In this document: positions 1 to 10,029 of the stretch, piece by piece
Numbering within the stretch: the stretch's first letter is position 1
Layout of the letters: every line of letters starts with the position of its first letter
Assembly: GCA_022315425.1 (NCBI GenBank)
Contig: JAIUPT010000028.1
Span: forward strand, 1,178,001-1,242,000
Length of the DNA stretch: 64,000 nt
Direction: 5' to 3'
Origin: Pseudevernia furfuracea
Taxonomy: Eukaryota > Ascomycota > Lecanoromycetes > Lecanorales > Parmeliaceae
Notes under the pieces: model-generated
Database searches by the model: none
What the model saw: the letters and a program-made list of their open reading frames with translations, nothing else
Told to the model about the DNA's origin: nothing
Translations under genes and position numbers: made by a program

Positions 1-79
1 GAGCCCCATAAACCCATCCATGCCCCCCCCCCCCCAAAATCCGATAGAACAACACTTTAGACCCTCGTCCATTAAACAA

Positions 80-1745
80 TCACTTACACAGCTCATTCAT
101 CATCCTCCTGATTCCTTCCCTCTTAACCTCCACCCTATCATCCTTCCTAAAAAAACAAACATACCTCAAATCCCTCTGCGCCAACATAACCATGACCACA
201 TAGAATTTCCTCGTCCCATCATAATCATAGCCATACTGGCTCCCCGCACCAGGAATGAGGGGATAATCGCTGTTCGTCTGCGCGAACCTCAACGCCTGCG
301 GCATATCCGTCACAGCGCCAGCGCAAAACAGGAGTTCCAGCAGGCCCGGTTTACGGCCCAGAATCGCAGCCTCGACGGGGTTGGTGTAGGAGCAAGATTC
401 CGAGGCCGGGCGGGTGGAATTGACGTCGGCGCCTTTTTGGATCAGGAGTTTGGCAGTGGATTCACGGCCCAATGAGAGGGCGATCATGAGCGCGGTGCCG
501 TGGGATGAGGAGCAAGCGTCGACTTTGGCGCCGTTGGCAAGGAGGATCTGGGCGATGGATTCTCGGCCTAGGGAGACGGCTTCTTGGAGGATGTTCAGGC
601 GGATGGTGGAGGAGACTTGATATTCAGCGTCGAGGGGGGCGCCGTTCTGGGCTAGGAGAGACATCATGGAGTCGGATCTGAGAGCGGCGCGGAGTGGGAG
701 AGCGTTGAGGGAGAGGTGGTTGATTTTGAGGTTCACTTTTTTGCCGAGGAGGAAGCGGACAGCGTCTTCATTGTTGGCGGATACCGCGTTCCAGAGCACA
801 CTTTTCTTGTCGCGGACTGCGTCTACGTTGGCGCCTCTGGTCAGTAAGGCTTCCATTAATGGCGTTGAAGGAAAGCGAGCAGCACTCCAAAGAGCATGAT
901 CAAACAATTCCTGGTCAAGGACATCTGTAGTCGACTCATCGTTGAGAATTTCGAGAGCTTTGTTGATATTCTTGTTGTCGATAGCGGAGATGAGCCTTTT
1001 CTTTCGGCTGGAGAACCCAGCCGCTATCGATGCAAGCCTAGGTCTGGATTTCGACTTTGGTTGTGGCGCCAGGAATACTTGCTGTACGTCTACGAGCGTT
1101 GTGGTATCGGTCTCCGTGGAGAAGCTCTTGTCGGAGATAGAGGGCGCGATCGATCTCTTTGGAGACTCAACTCCCTCAGGCAGCTCGACCACCCACTGCC
1201 AAGACCCATGCTCTCGTTTTGGCAAGGCTTGTCCTTCAGATGTCGTGGTCCCAATGACAATACTGGCATTCAGTCCGTCAGTGATGTCAACGGATAGAGA
1301 AGCCAGAAAGCAAACCTTCTGAAAGCTGTCAATAACGTTATGTTAAAGACAAGCCGACTTCTAATCTCACCAATGTCTTCGCCACCTAGTCTTAGTCGAT
1401 CCCAAGAGCTTTTCTCATCGGTTCCCAAGCTTTGATACTTCTGGACGATGTATTGCAAGTCGGCGAGAACACTAATACAGCCATCCAGGATCGTTTTCAG
1501 TCTAGCTTGTCTTCGAGGTGGCAAAGGGTGGGACAATTGGGTGTCGGCAGCTTCTTCCAGAACACAATGCAACGACTCAAGTTCCTTACTGATCGTTCCA
1601 AATACTCCGGGGGCAGCTTTACCTGGAAGTCTGTCAGCATATAATTCTAGCAAGGAAGTGTTGTCATACATGACAAGTAAATCCTCCACGCTAATTGGCC
1701 TACGGCCACAAAGTCGCTTATACCAAATCCAAAGGGAACGACCAT
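80..1745 (-). CDS. Ankyrin-repeat protein with fungal NLR-type helical N-terminal domain
   Basis: I resolve three exons: 1745-1670, 1622-1316 and 1262-80 (introns of 47 and 53 nt), giving 521 aa. The start is the ATG at 1745, because it opens with MVVPFGFGISDFVAVGQLAW, the usual beginning of this fungal helical domain. Splicing joins it to residues reading CKAAPGVFGTISKELESLHC and then a helix-rich stretch containing WDRL and EIRSRL. The C-terminal half (about residues 240-470) carries ankyrin repeats, including two near-copies of a LGRES-x-A-x-LL unit. In this family the N-terminal domain is found in front of NACHT or ankyrin arrays and is thought to act in signalling or heterokaryon recognition; no nucleotide-binding domain is present here. 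No catalytic function is implied. Gene structure is well supported by frame continuity; biological role is inference. Confidence 0.82.
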
Positions 1746-2824
1746 TTTGATTGGTGGATCTGCAGTACAACAATATGATGCTTTAATTGCGAATATATGT
1801 CAGTCTTCTACGTCGCTCCAAGGCTGCAGTGGCCAAAAAGGTCTGAGTCACACTCACCAGTCCGGTCAAGCAGCCTTATCTTGGTGCGATCATCAGACCT
1901 ACCGCAATACCATAATCGTCGAAGAGCGCGTCCCTTTTTCTCTTTTCATCCAATCCTTTTTCTTTGTAGTTTTGAAACCAGGATCCAGGCGATGAAACCA
2001 ACGAGATTAGAAAAGGACGGGATGCGGTGGGGAAAGTGAAGCTGTCGAGACCTGGGGGAGCCCCGACTCCATGGAAGCCGGCGACTCGGTACTGGCCTGG
2101 AACTAGGGTGGTGCTAATTGCCATTCCACTACAGGAGTACACGGCAATTAATAAGGTGGTAAGGTACAATGGGTATGGTTAGCAGCAAGTCTAGGCTCGC
2201 ATTGCATTTGGAGGAGCATGCATGATCCACCTGGCCAATGACAGCCGCACAATTGACACTTTTGCAGCGTTCAGCATCCTGCACAGCCTACGGATACCAC
2301 ACACGCCTTTTGTTTAATAGGTGAGGCGTAAGGCATATTCCATTGCTCTCGCAACTCATTTTCAAGGCTTTACCGACACCTGCGTTGCTGCGCCGCAATC
2401 GTGTATGATAGCGTATCAAGGCAGCATTCAATTCCACTTTGAGCCGCAAAATAAGTGCTACAATGCGACAAAGCCTCAGCCCGTGGACTGATGGTGTTCT
2501 TGGCGATGAGGGTGAAGACGGCGCTGCTGACAAGCTCATCGATCTTCTCTTAGGCGAGCTATCCCTTGTACAAAGCACAGCACTAGGTAGTATGAGCAAT
2601 TGCCAATTACCCCTCTTGAGCCTACCAAGGCCTGCTAAGCCTAAGATAGCTACGCGAGTAGTAAATAGGTCGCATTTTAGGTCAGGTGAGCCGAAATCTA
2701 TGCAAGCTCCGGGGACTTTCGTAAGCCCTCTTGGCACGCAGGACCTACGCTCTGCCAATCCGTGGGTTGATTTCTGATCCAAGCTTCCCAGCCTCCTCTC
2801 AGCCATCTGCTGGACTTGCCGCAT
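1746..2824. other. Intergenic region, no convincing gene
   Basis: No reading frame here shows recognisable domains. Two open stretches exist on the minus strand (2169-1876 and 2824-2288), but their composition looks non-coding and I cannot link either to a neighbour by splicing. The part next to 1745 should contain the promoter of the ankyrin gene. Confidence 0.4.
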
Positions 2825-2934
2825 TGTTGAGTGTTAATAGCATATAAGACGGGATCTAGGATAACATTGAGGTAGCCAATTTATTTATTCTATAAGGACC
2901 TGATGCACATACACCCTATATCGCTACCTTGACA
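2825..2934 (-). repeat. Possible degraded LTR with adjacent polypurine tract
   Basis: Read on the minus strand this 110-bp segment begins TGTCAAGG and ends ACTCAACA, so it has the TG...CA termini of an LTR. It is immediately preceded on that strand by the purine run GAAGGGGAGGG (plus-strand 2935-2945), as expected for the polypurine tract of a Ty1/copia-type element. No second copy and no coding remnant are visible nearby, so this is a suggestion from termini and PPT position only. The rest of 2946-3108 shows nothing. Confidence 0.35.
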
Positions 2935-3108
2935 CCCTCCCCTTCACATAGCCTATATCGTGAATTTTGACGTGTTTTCCGGATTAAAAACCTTACAACA
3001 GTCTCAGTAATTCAGACTCTGAGGGATCCGGCGGAAAAATCTTTCACTACGGGGCTCTGAACCCTTACGACAGTCCTTTAGAAGAGATGAATTGCACCTA
3101 TTTCATGC

Positions 3109-3846
3109 CTAAACACTCAAATCTACCATTCCCCCTTCCTGAATTACATCCCTATACTTCTCCAATGCTTTCTCGACTTCACCACCGGGTCCCGTGAATT
3201 TGTCCACCTGCTGCGGCGCCCTATCATAGAAGCTTTTGGGCTCAAGCAACTGATCCAGCTGTCCAAGGATCGGTTTGAAGAATTCCGTCTTGCGTATCCG
3301 CTCGATTAGGTCATTGTCTTTGCCTTCCGTCTTGACGGCTGCGGCAGCTTGGTGAGAGAGGACGCGGATTTCTTCGTGGGCTTCTTGCCGAGAGACGCCG
3401 ACTTCGGAGAGCGCCATGATTATATGTTCGCTAAGGGAGGATTTAGTGGAGGGTTTTGGACTGAAGGAGCTGGGGAAAGAGGAGGGAAAAGGGGAGGGGG
3501 GAAAGAGGAAATTACGTGGGGAACGTGGGCCATTACCTACAGGTGCGTCAGATGAGTAGACACGCTTTCGTTGGCACCGTACGTCATGCCGCCTCTTTTT
3601 TTCTTCCTCTGCTATCTGTGAGAACACATCGTCCTTGATCGTTACATGAGCCTGCATATCGGCCAAAGCCTGATTTGAAATGCCTGCTAGCCCAAGCTCT
3701 TTCTCTGCTTCCGCGAGCCATACCTATCTTTTGGTCAGTCTTGACGAAGCAGACACCCTGAGACGGGCTGAAACAATTGAGTTAGAAAATACCCAGAGCT
3801 GTCTCCATGTTGAGAAACGTCTACGAGGGGAGAAAAGCTGCTTCAT
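3109..3846 (-). pseudogene. ADE13: Internally deleted adenylosuccinate lyase copy (ADE13 relic)
   Basis: Two exons, 3846-3793 and 3723-3109 (intron 69 nt), keep an open frame of 222 aa. The first part matches the N-terminal region of adenylosuccinate lyase (FSPRRRFSTWRQLW, then WLAEAEKELGL and EEEKKRRHDV). The last about 110 residues match its C-terminus (IIMALSEVGVSRQEAHEEIR, RVLSHQAAA, DNDLIERIR, APQQV). Between them sits only a low-complexity linker of about 45 residues rich in P, S and F, so roughly 300 residues of the usual 480, including the lyase signature region, are missing. The first exon of the family (the YQTPL region) is also absent. Adenylosuccinate lyase acts twice in purine synthesis; this copy cannot be catalytic. 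It is an intact but internally deleted frame, either a relic or a truncated expressed product. A functional copy must lie elsewhere. Confidence 0.85.
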
Positions 3847-4412
3847 CTCCTCTAGTACATTCGAGATTAGCAAGGCTTCCTCCTGGTAGATGATACAATG
3901 CAAGACGAATCAAGAAAAGGTCGTTTTGCTCCCGAAACATGTCTTATTTCAGGACCAAGCAAGAAAGATCACCTCCGAAAGTACCACTGCAGTATCGTAG
4001 ATTGAAAGGTGATTGATATTCATCCATATTGAATTGAGGTTAAAAAAAACAAAGAGCCAGACTGTGAATTAACGGAAGAGCTGTCAGTCGTGAGAGGCCA
4101 GACTAAAAGATCTATTTCAACTGCTTTTTCGTGCAATGAGAGGATTGAAGTCTATCTAAAACTAGGGATATTTTGTGACCACAGATTTTCAGGATCGAAG
4201 ACCACCCTGTTATTTGTACTGTAGACGATTTTTCGCCCAAATTTTTGCGCGTCAGTTTAAGCGATGTTAGCGCGGGACAGATCTCGGCAAAATACGTCAC
4301 TGGCGTCACCACCGAAACCAATTCCCTCAATATTGTCACTCTTAGCAAGCACCTGTACTAAATCTTCATTACCACTCTATTCCAGCCAACACAAGCATTC
4401 CTATCAGCAGCT
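3847..4412. other. Intergenic region between divergent genes
   Basis: No coding content recognised. It separates the ADE13 relic from the small gene at 4413 and should contain the latter's promoter. The TF-like or repeat content is unremarkable. Confidence 0.4.
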
Positions 4413-4948
4413 ATGAGCGGAACATCAAGCGTCGGCGGTCGTGGTGTATACGAAGCTGGGGACCAGCGCAACTCAAAGGACTCTGAGACCAATGTTGCGG
4501 ACAGATACCATGAAGGGCAGCCAAACAGCCACAAGGCGAATGACTCGAGTGCGTAGCTAGAACACTACGCAAAGGGATATGTGAGACCTAACAGTTAGTC
4601 GCAGAGGATGAGAGATCGATTGCCAACAAGCTAGCACGAGAGGGGAAGGTAATTTGTTCAAGGTCTCGAGCTTTGATAAGGACTAAACGATCCAAAGCGT
4701 GAAAGCGAGCCAGAGGAAATCTCCAAAGAAGCTGCCGAGTCCCAGAAAGATCCCACTCTGCCCGTGAGTTCCTCGCTGCGTTCCCCAAGCGTTTCATCTC
4801 CGGGAAGGGTTTGACTTGCTAATCTTTGTGTGTCGAGTAGGCGAAGAACCATGGTAATGAGCCTTCCAAGGGTGCTAAGGTTGATGCGGAGATCCAGCAA
4901 GAGGAGGAAGAGATGCTCAAGAAGAAGGGTGCTTGGGGTCCCAAGTAG
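4413..4948 (+). CDS. Small conserved fungal protein, function unknown
   Basis: Four exons (4413-4548, 4599-4648, 4710-4763, 4841-4948) give a 115-aa hydrophilic protein, starting MSGTSSVGGRGVYEAGDQRN and ending KKKGAWGPK. The splice sites GTGCGT, GTAATT and GTGAGT with AG acceptors keep one frame; the acceptor before exon 3 is weak (GCGAG or CAGAG) and is the least certain point. The protein is charged, with an acidic run (EEEEEM) near the end, no signal peptide and no membrane segment. I believe small proteins with this GGRGVYEAGDQRN start and DPTLPAKNHGNEPSKGAK middle are common in filamentous ascomycetes, but I cannot name a function. Confidence 0.7.
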
Positions 4949-5715
4949 GAGGGGAACGGTGGAGACGTCACTCCAGCTTCCTAGTGATCTGGCTCTGATG
5001 GTTGCCAGCTGCTGTTGTGTTCAGGCTATGTCGTGGTGTGGCAGATGGAAGAAAATAGCATAGATGGTTCAAGATAACGAACAGAGTTCTTGAACAAGTG
5101 CCCATTTGGTTGATATATTGCTGCGGAGGTTCTTGAGTGGAGATTACTTTCATCATACCAAGGTCTTTACGCACTAGGTGTAAGTCTCTTCATGATCGAA
5201 TGAGCTACAGACTTGTTCGCAGATTCGCCACGAGATCGCGGATGGCCCGTCGAGACTGATTGATGACTACCACTACGACGCTCGCAGTTCAAATGGCACA
5301 CATGCCTCCTAGCTGATGATGATCGCGAGAGTCTTGAGGTAGAGGCAAGTTTCATGTTTAGCTTCTTATCAATACTTCGATTAGCGCCATATATCCCATG
5401 TGGCATACAAAAATTTCGGTATTTTTTAAGGTGGGTTTGGAGCTGAAACAGGCAATTACGCCAAGGATAAAAATGTTCTCATCTACAGGATTCATCATGA
5501 CAATACAAAGCAAGCAGCATCGAGCGCGTCTCTTTAGACAGTGCGAAAAAAAAACTGATACGAATTGCCACTCAAAAATCAAAACGGCTTGGATGTTCTT
5601 CGTCAACATGCTAAAGATAGATGGTACTCCAAATCCTCCTTGTTTGAACAAATAGAGAATCAAGTATGACGACCGTAAGCTCAGCTCACCTGGCGTCTTC
5701 ATCGCATGGCGCATT
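4949..5715. other. Intergenic region between convergent genes
   Basis: Lies between the 3' ends of the small gene and the HET gene. Only short incidental open frames are present and none has recognisable domains; a moderately AT-rich stretch is seen around 5400-5660. Confidence 0.4.
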
Positions 5716-7542
5716 TCATTCAAGAGTAATATCTCTCTCATCCATCCAATCAACATCAAGTACCATGTCCAGTGCTTTCCCGTCCATCAATCCATGCACA
5801 TAACACTCACCCACAAGGGAATAATGCCCGTTGTCAGTTTTGCGTATCACGAACGGCACTGCGCCACCCAGGAAGACACAAACGTTATCTCCCTTTGCAG
5901 CTCTCGCAGGGACTAAGCCCATATAGCCATCTTGGGTCACACAGAAGCGTCTGCCATGTGCAGCAGGCTCAAAAGCCCCAACGAAGGGCTGCGATTCCCT
6001 GGAAAATCTCTCGACAGCATTGAAATCGTCCCGCATTGTTGCATCAGTGTCCGCGTTGGTCATGAAGTCCTGGAGTCTAAGGCATGCAGAGTAGGAGTCT
6101 GCGAAGCTAGAGGGAGCAGGCCGTGCCAAGTTGCCGGCTACGTCTTTTTCCATGTCACAGATGAGGGTTCGCCAGAGAGCGTTGATCAGTCCTTGGCCTC
6201 GAGGGTAGCGAAGAGTGTTTTCGTATCTGTGCACGAGAGCACGACTCGCTCGCTCGAAATCCCAAAGATGCATTAACCGCAACGATGTATTGTCCAACGC
6301 GGCGCGGTCTTCTTTCAGTGGCTCGGCCATCGTTTCGATGCGATCTACGTGGATGCCACGAACATGCAGTAACCGGTTGTCTGCGCTGATCTTGATCGTG
6401 CTCCTGGCCGAGCCCGTCGCTTGAAAGGTCTTTGCCCCATCGGCATTAGTGATCCAGCCCAAACTCTCTGAAGCTCTGTTTCCGGCCCAATTTGGTGCCC
6501 AGGATGACAGCCCTTCGAGATAAGCATAACATGCAGCCTCGTACACGACTTCAATCCCACTGCCCTGTTCTACTAGAACCTTGGCAGTCCTGTGATAGAC
6601 TTCTGCTGTTGACTCTGAGTAGTTGACATACAGTGCAGAGCGTTCGGCATTCGTTGCAAGGCCAAGCAAAGCGTACACCTTGTCACGCTTGTCCGTGGCT
6701 TCACAGAACGACGATAGGTAGCGAAGACAGTGGAGCAAGCCTCGTGACCGATCAGCTTTAACATCTTGCCTGGCAGATAGCATGGCAGACATGGCGGCGG
6801 AGCTGAAGTTCGCAGTGCGCTGCTGCGTGGAGCTGTCAGCGCGGGCGAGGATGCTGGGAGTGATACCGCGTTGGATAATCTGAGGTATAAGACCTGGGAG
6901 CACTTCTCCGTGCAAATGTAGAGTACCGTACATCATGTTGACGTCCGACGCAAGTGCATACTCCTGCATAACCCAAACGCGACGGAACCAAGGGCGTGCC
7001 AAAAATTTCCGCCAGCTTTCCCACTTTCGGTCGGTATAGGCTGGTAAGCCAAACATTTCATATTTTTCGTAATCAATCTGCTCGTGAGCTGCAGTTGTTT
7101 TAGCAATATGCATGAGCGAATTGAGTACGGTAGCAACGTCCTCATAGTCATCCCCTGCATCGCCAAGGTCAGCCACGACAAGATCAGCCCTTGTGTAGAT
7201 GCGTCGCATGAGCTGGACTTGAGCCTCTTTTTCTGCTTTGTCATCTTGGTTAATGCAAATTGCATCTGCCCACAATAGTATAGGCTTATCTACGAGCCGT
7301 AATCTTTGCAGTGCAGAGTGCAAATTTGCCGTGATTGATACTTGAATTCCGTTACAGGTGAGCTCGCCGCGATCATCAGGATTTCCCCAGGTATAGGACA
7401 ATGCGGTCCAGATGTACGAGCGATCATTGAGTGAAGATATGATCAAACTAGAGACAAGAGGTTCCGTGCCCCGGCCAGGCTGGAGCTTGAGCAACCGGAA
7501 ATCTGAAGGGCCAGTAATGCTTTCATGTTCAAAAGTTACCAT
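5716..7542 (-). CDS. HET-domain (heterokaryon incompatibility) protein
   Basis: A single-exon frame of 608 aa starting at the ATG at 7542. The HET domain spans about residues 45-190 with its hallmark blocks: ALSYTWGNPDD, then LLWADAICINQDD followed by QVQLMRRIYTRADLV. A downstream block WFRRVWVMQEYALA is also typical of the family. The C-terminal third contains the region usually ending these proteins, a GGAVPFVIRK stretch followed by YSLVGECYVHGLMDGKALD. HET proteins trigger growth arrest and cell death when unlike fungal individuals fuse; the partner locus cannot be told from sequence. Full length compared with the family and no frameshifts, so it looks functional. Its neighbours are an ankyrin protein with a fungal NLR-type N-terminus and an NLR relic, consistent with an allorecognition-rich region. 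Confidence 0.93.
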   Translation of the reverse strand: MVTFEHESITGPSDFRLLKLQPGRGTEPLVSSLIISSLNDRSYIWTALSYTWGNPDDRGELTCNGIQVSITANLHSALQRLRLVDKPILLWADAICINQDDKAEKEAQVQLMRRIYTRADLVVADLGDAGDDYEDVATVLNSLMHIAKTTAAHEQIDYEKYEMFGLPAYTDRKWESWRKFLARPWFRRVWVMQEYALASDVNMMYGTLHLHGEVLPGLIPQIIQRGITPSILARADSSTQQRTANFSSAAMSAMLSARQDVKADRSRGLLHCLRYLSSFCEATDKRDKVYALLGLATNAERSALYVNYSESTAEVYHRTAKVLVEQGSGIEVVYEAACYAYLEGLSSWAPNWAGNRASESLGWITNADGAKTFQATGSARSTIKISADNRLLHVRGIHVDRIETMAEPLKEDRAALDNTSLRLMHLWDFERASRALVHRYENTLRYPRGQGLINALWRTLICDMEKDVAGNLARPAPSSFADSYSACLRLQDFMTNADTDATMRDDFNAVERFSRESQPFVGAFEPAAHGRRFCVTQDGYMGLVPARAAKGDNVCVFLGGAVPFVIRKTDNGHYSLVGECYVHGLMDGKALDMVLDVDWMDERDITLE

Positions 7543-7944
7543 GATAGAAGTCGCATCTAGTGATGATCAAGGCGTCGCGTGGTGAAGGAAGAATTGACTG
7601 GGAGGCTTGCTTTTTCAATACTTGCTAATAACATCACGAATACGGTTGCTACGCTCCATTCTGATAAGTAATCAATAATTCTTCGGATCTCCACAAATTG
7701 GACGCTAAAACTCACCATATCTCTGAATGTATTCATCTTCATCTTAAGCTGAGATACTTATACTACATTGAGGGGGTACGGGAAACCCGATACGAAGAAT
7801 ACAAGTAGCATCTGTTTTTCTAAAATATTTTTGCATAAACAGAATATGCATATCGAATGGCAGGCTACGTGTAAGCTGAAGAAAAGATACACGATCAAAG
7901 ACCTTTTCAATACAATTAGTCAATGGGATCTATCACAACGTTCT
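7543..7944. other. Intergenic region upstream of HET gene
   Basis: Contains the promoter side of the HET gene and the 3' flank of the tyrosinase relic. AT-rich; no gene recognised. Confidence 0.4.
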
Positions 7945-9520
7945 TTATAATCCCTGATACTCAGTCCCAGGCTCAAAGAGATAGTGCTCCGGTCTAACTC
8001 CCGCATCTCGATCGGCTGTGACAAGGTACATGACCTTGTAGTCGCGGTACATGGATATTTTTGATAGATCCGCGTTCTGATCTGCATTTCCTACCGTGGC
8101 AGCGATCTTGAGCGATGGCATCCTGTCCAGAGAGATGAATTGGCCGTCAACCTTAAGATTCGTTAGCTATGGATGATTCCTGGGCGCCCGATGGCCAGAG
8201 AAGAAGAGGTGTTTACCCTTGAGACCTGCCAAGGCAAGTGCCTTTTGAGGAATCGAATGACGTCCGCTGGATCCATGGAATGCAACAGCTGGTCCGTATC
8301 TGCATTTTCGTGTAGGATTTGCTGTTTGTATCGAGTGATCAATGCGTTGGTCAATGCATGTGGCCATAAGCCAATTGGTCCTTGCCACCACCTCCGCGCC
8401 ATAGATGGAGACTGTTGTGGATTGATTTAAGGGACTCTCATGCTGGAGGCCTTGGGTGATCTGCACGTTATGTAGAAGAGAAGTCTTCGTAATCAGGCAT
8501 GTTGATAACACGATAGAAGGCTTCGCGTAAAGAAGCTGTTAGATTCCCTCCGCTGATAGCTTCAGATGATCCTTGCGATGCTTTTGGATCAATAGGCACT
8601 GGCCTTATTGAGAAGTCGCGCAGTACCCTCATGACCGCGTCATTGTTTTGGTATCCTTCAATGAAAGAGTTCGAAATCTTTTTCGAAGCGAGATTGTTAG
8701 TAGGTGGATATCTGCTTGTGCCTTTGTAAGCTTCAAACTGCGTGATCTTAGTGTCTAAAGCACAACATAAGGACAGTGTAATCCTACACGAATTTCAGGA
8801 TTGTAGGCCTTTTCTTCTTCCATATGTTGCACTTTACCTTTCTGATTGGGGCATTTTGTGGCATCTTGAAGACGTAAAGTGGATTCCTGACCCATTTGGA
8901 GCCACCTGGAACGCGAATTCTGACCGCCTCAAGCCTGGTCAGTTGAGACACATCGTAGTCTTACAGGTCAGGTTCAGCATCGTAGATTGGTTTCTTCATC
9001 GCCCAATCTCAGTAAGGTAGGCGCCATTGCTCTGCTGCGTGTTTCAGATAGGTCTGCTCATGCTTTGCGACTTAGGAATGACGGTATCAATCATGATCTC
9101 GTATACGCGTTGCTGTCCAATCAGCAGTAAGCAGCTAGGATGTTTCAGATGGCGTTTGATACGTACCTCAAAAAGAAGAAGATACGGTCGGTGCCAGGTT
9201 GGAAAAGTGTTCTTGTTGTGATGGCAGTAATTATTCTCTCTCCTAACAGAGTCCCCGCCCTCATCCCAGGGAAGCCTTGATTCGCTACGAATGCCTAATG
9301 ACAATCCAGCCACTGTGTCTCGATACAAACCTATAAAAAAAAGTTCTGACCTGCAACAGAAAAATGTGAGAGCTTATCTGTGATATCCATGGCTTGGAAG
9401 ATTTTCGCAGCTGCTTTGAACAACGAGACATGATCCTCGTGAATAACAGTCTTCCAAGTTCCACCAGCGATCAATCTCCATTCGCATTGGAACCGGAACG
9501 GCCGGCATCTGGACGTGGAT
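7945..9520 (-). pseudogene. Tyrosinase (polyphenol oxidase) relic with stops and frameshifts
   Basis: Remnants of a copper tyrosinase are spread over three frames in the right order. Near 9220 the CuA signature NTFPTWHRPYLLLFE is intact. Further on come YLKHAAEQWRLPY-stop-DW (the conserved W of LPYWDW is a TGA), a RIRVPGG block, SLREAFYRVINMPDYEDFSS, and IHNSLHLWRGG followed by AYGHM near 8390. The tail, in one clean frame, includes MPSLKIAATVG and ends at a TAA at 7945. The CuB block with FDPIFWLHH was not found. An N-terminal piece (AAKIFQAMDITDKLSHF) lies near 9400. Tyrosinases oxidise phenols for melanin-like pigments; this copy cannot make a full protein. The fairly well preserved blocks suggest loss in the not too distant past. 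Confidence 0.85.
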
Positions 9521-9589
9521 ATCGCATTGCTTTATCAATTTCAGATAACGGGACAATAGATCGGAAAGACTGTTGTCGTAAGTGGAAAT

Positions 9590-9923
9590 GCCTTCCGTCA
9601 TGCGAATAATGGGTATTACCGTATTGTACCCGACAAGTACTCTCAGCGCAGACGGGGTCTTGCTTCCCAGGATATATGCATTTCTGGCGGACACGGGCTG
9701 TGGGGCCTATAATGAACTTGAAACGATTTCCGCCGTACAAGGCCTCGGTTGCTTCTCCGTGAATTTGCTTATTGACGCACAGCAATGAGAGGGGGAGTCC
9801 ATGGTTCAGCAACTTGAACACTGGTTTTGCCAGAGTGTGGTCGGATTGAAAGGTTGGCTTTTTCTTGGCATAGAACGTCCTGGCCTTTACAAGTACATCT
9901 TGCCGCCCCTTGCGTTTCGACAA
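9590..9923 (-). pseudogene. Fragment of a fungal VNRQI-type (2EXR-like) protein
   Basis: A minus-strand frame contains LSLLCVNKQIHGEATEALYG followed by GNRFKF, which resembles the LLxVNRQIxxEAxxLLYxxNxFxF block at the start of many fungal proteins of unknown function (2EXR-like families). Downstream the likely coding frame shifts by one near 9690 and then runs into the tyrosinase remnant, so no complete gene can be assembled. I call it a truncated relic; the family assignment rests on one motif. Confidence 0.4.
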
Positions 9924-10029
9924 ATTTCGATACGCTCGTGTACATTGCAGGTCGTTAGAGCCAGTGGCGCAACCTCTCGAGAAGTACTTACTGTTACAGC
10001 CACCTCAAAGCGTACTCGATATTAATGGA

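Noticed and set aside
1876..2169. Minus-strand open frame starting MYLTTLLIAVYSC as an extra 5' exon of the ankyrin gene
   Set aside because: The ankyrin gene already has a family-typical start at 1745, and no splice combination from this frame stays in phase with it.
2288..2824. 178-codon minus-strand frame as a gene
   Set aside because: No domain, biased composition and an overlapping plus-strand frame of similar length; looks like random open sequence.
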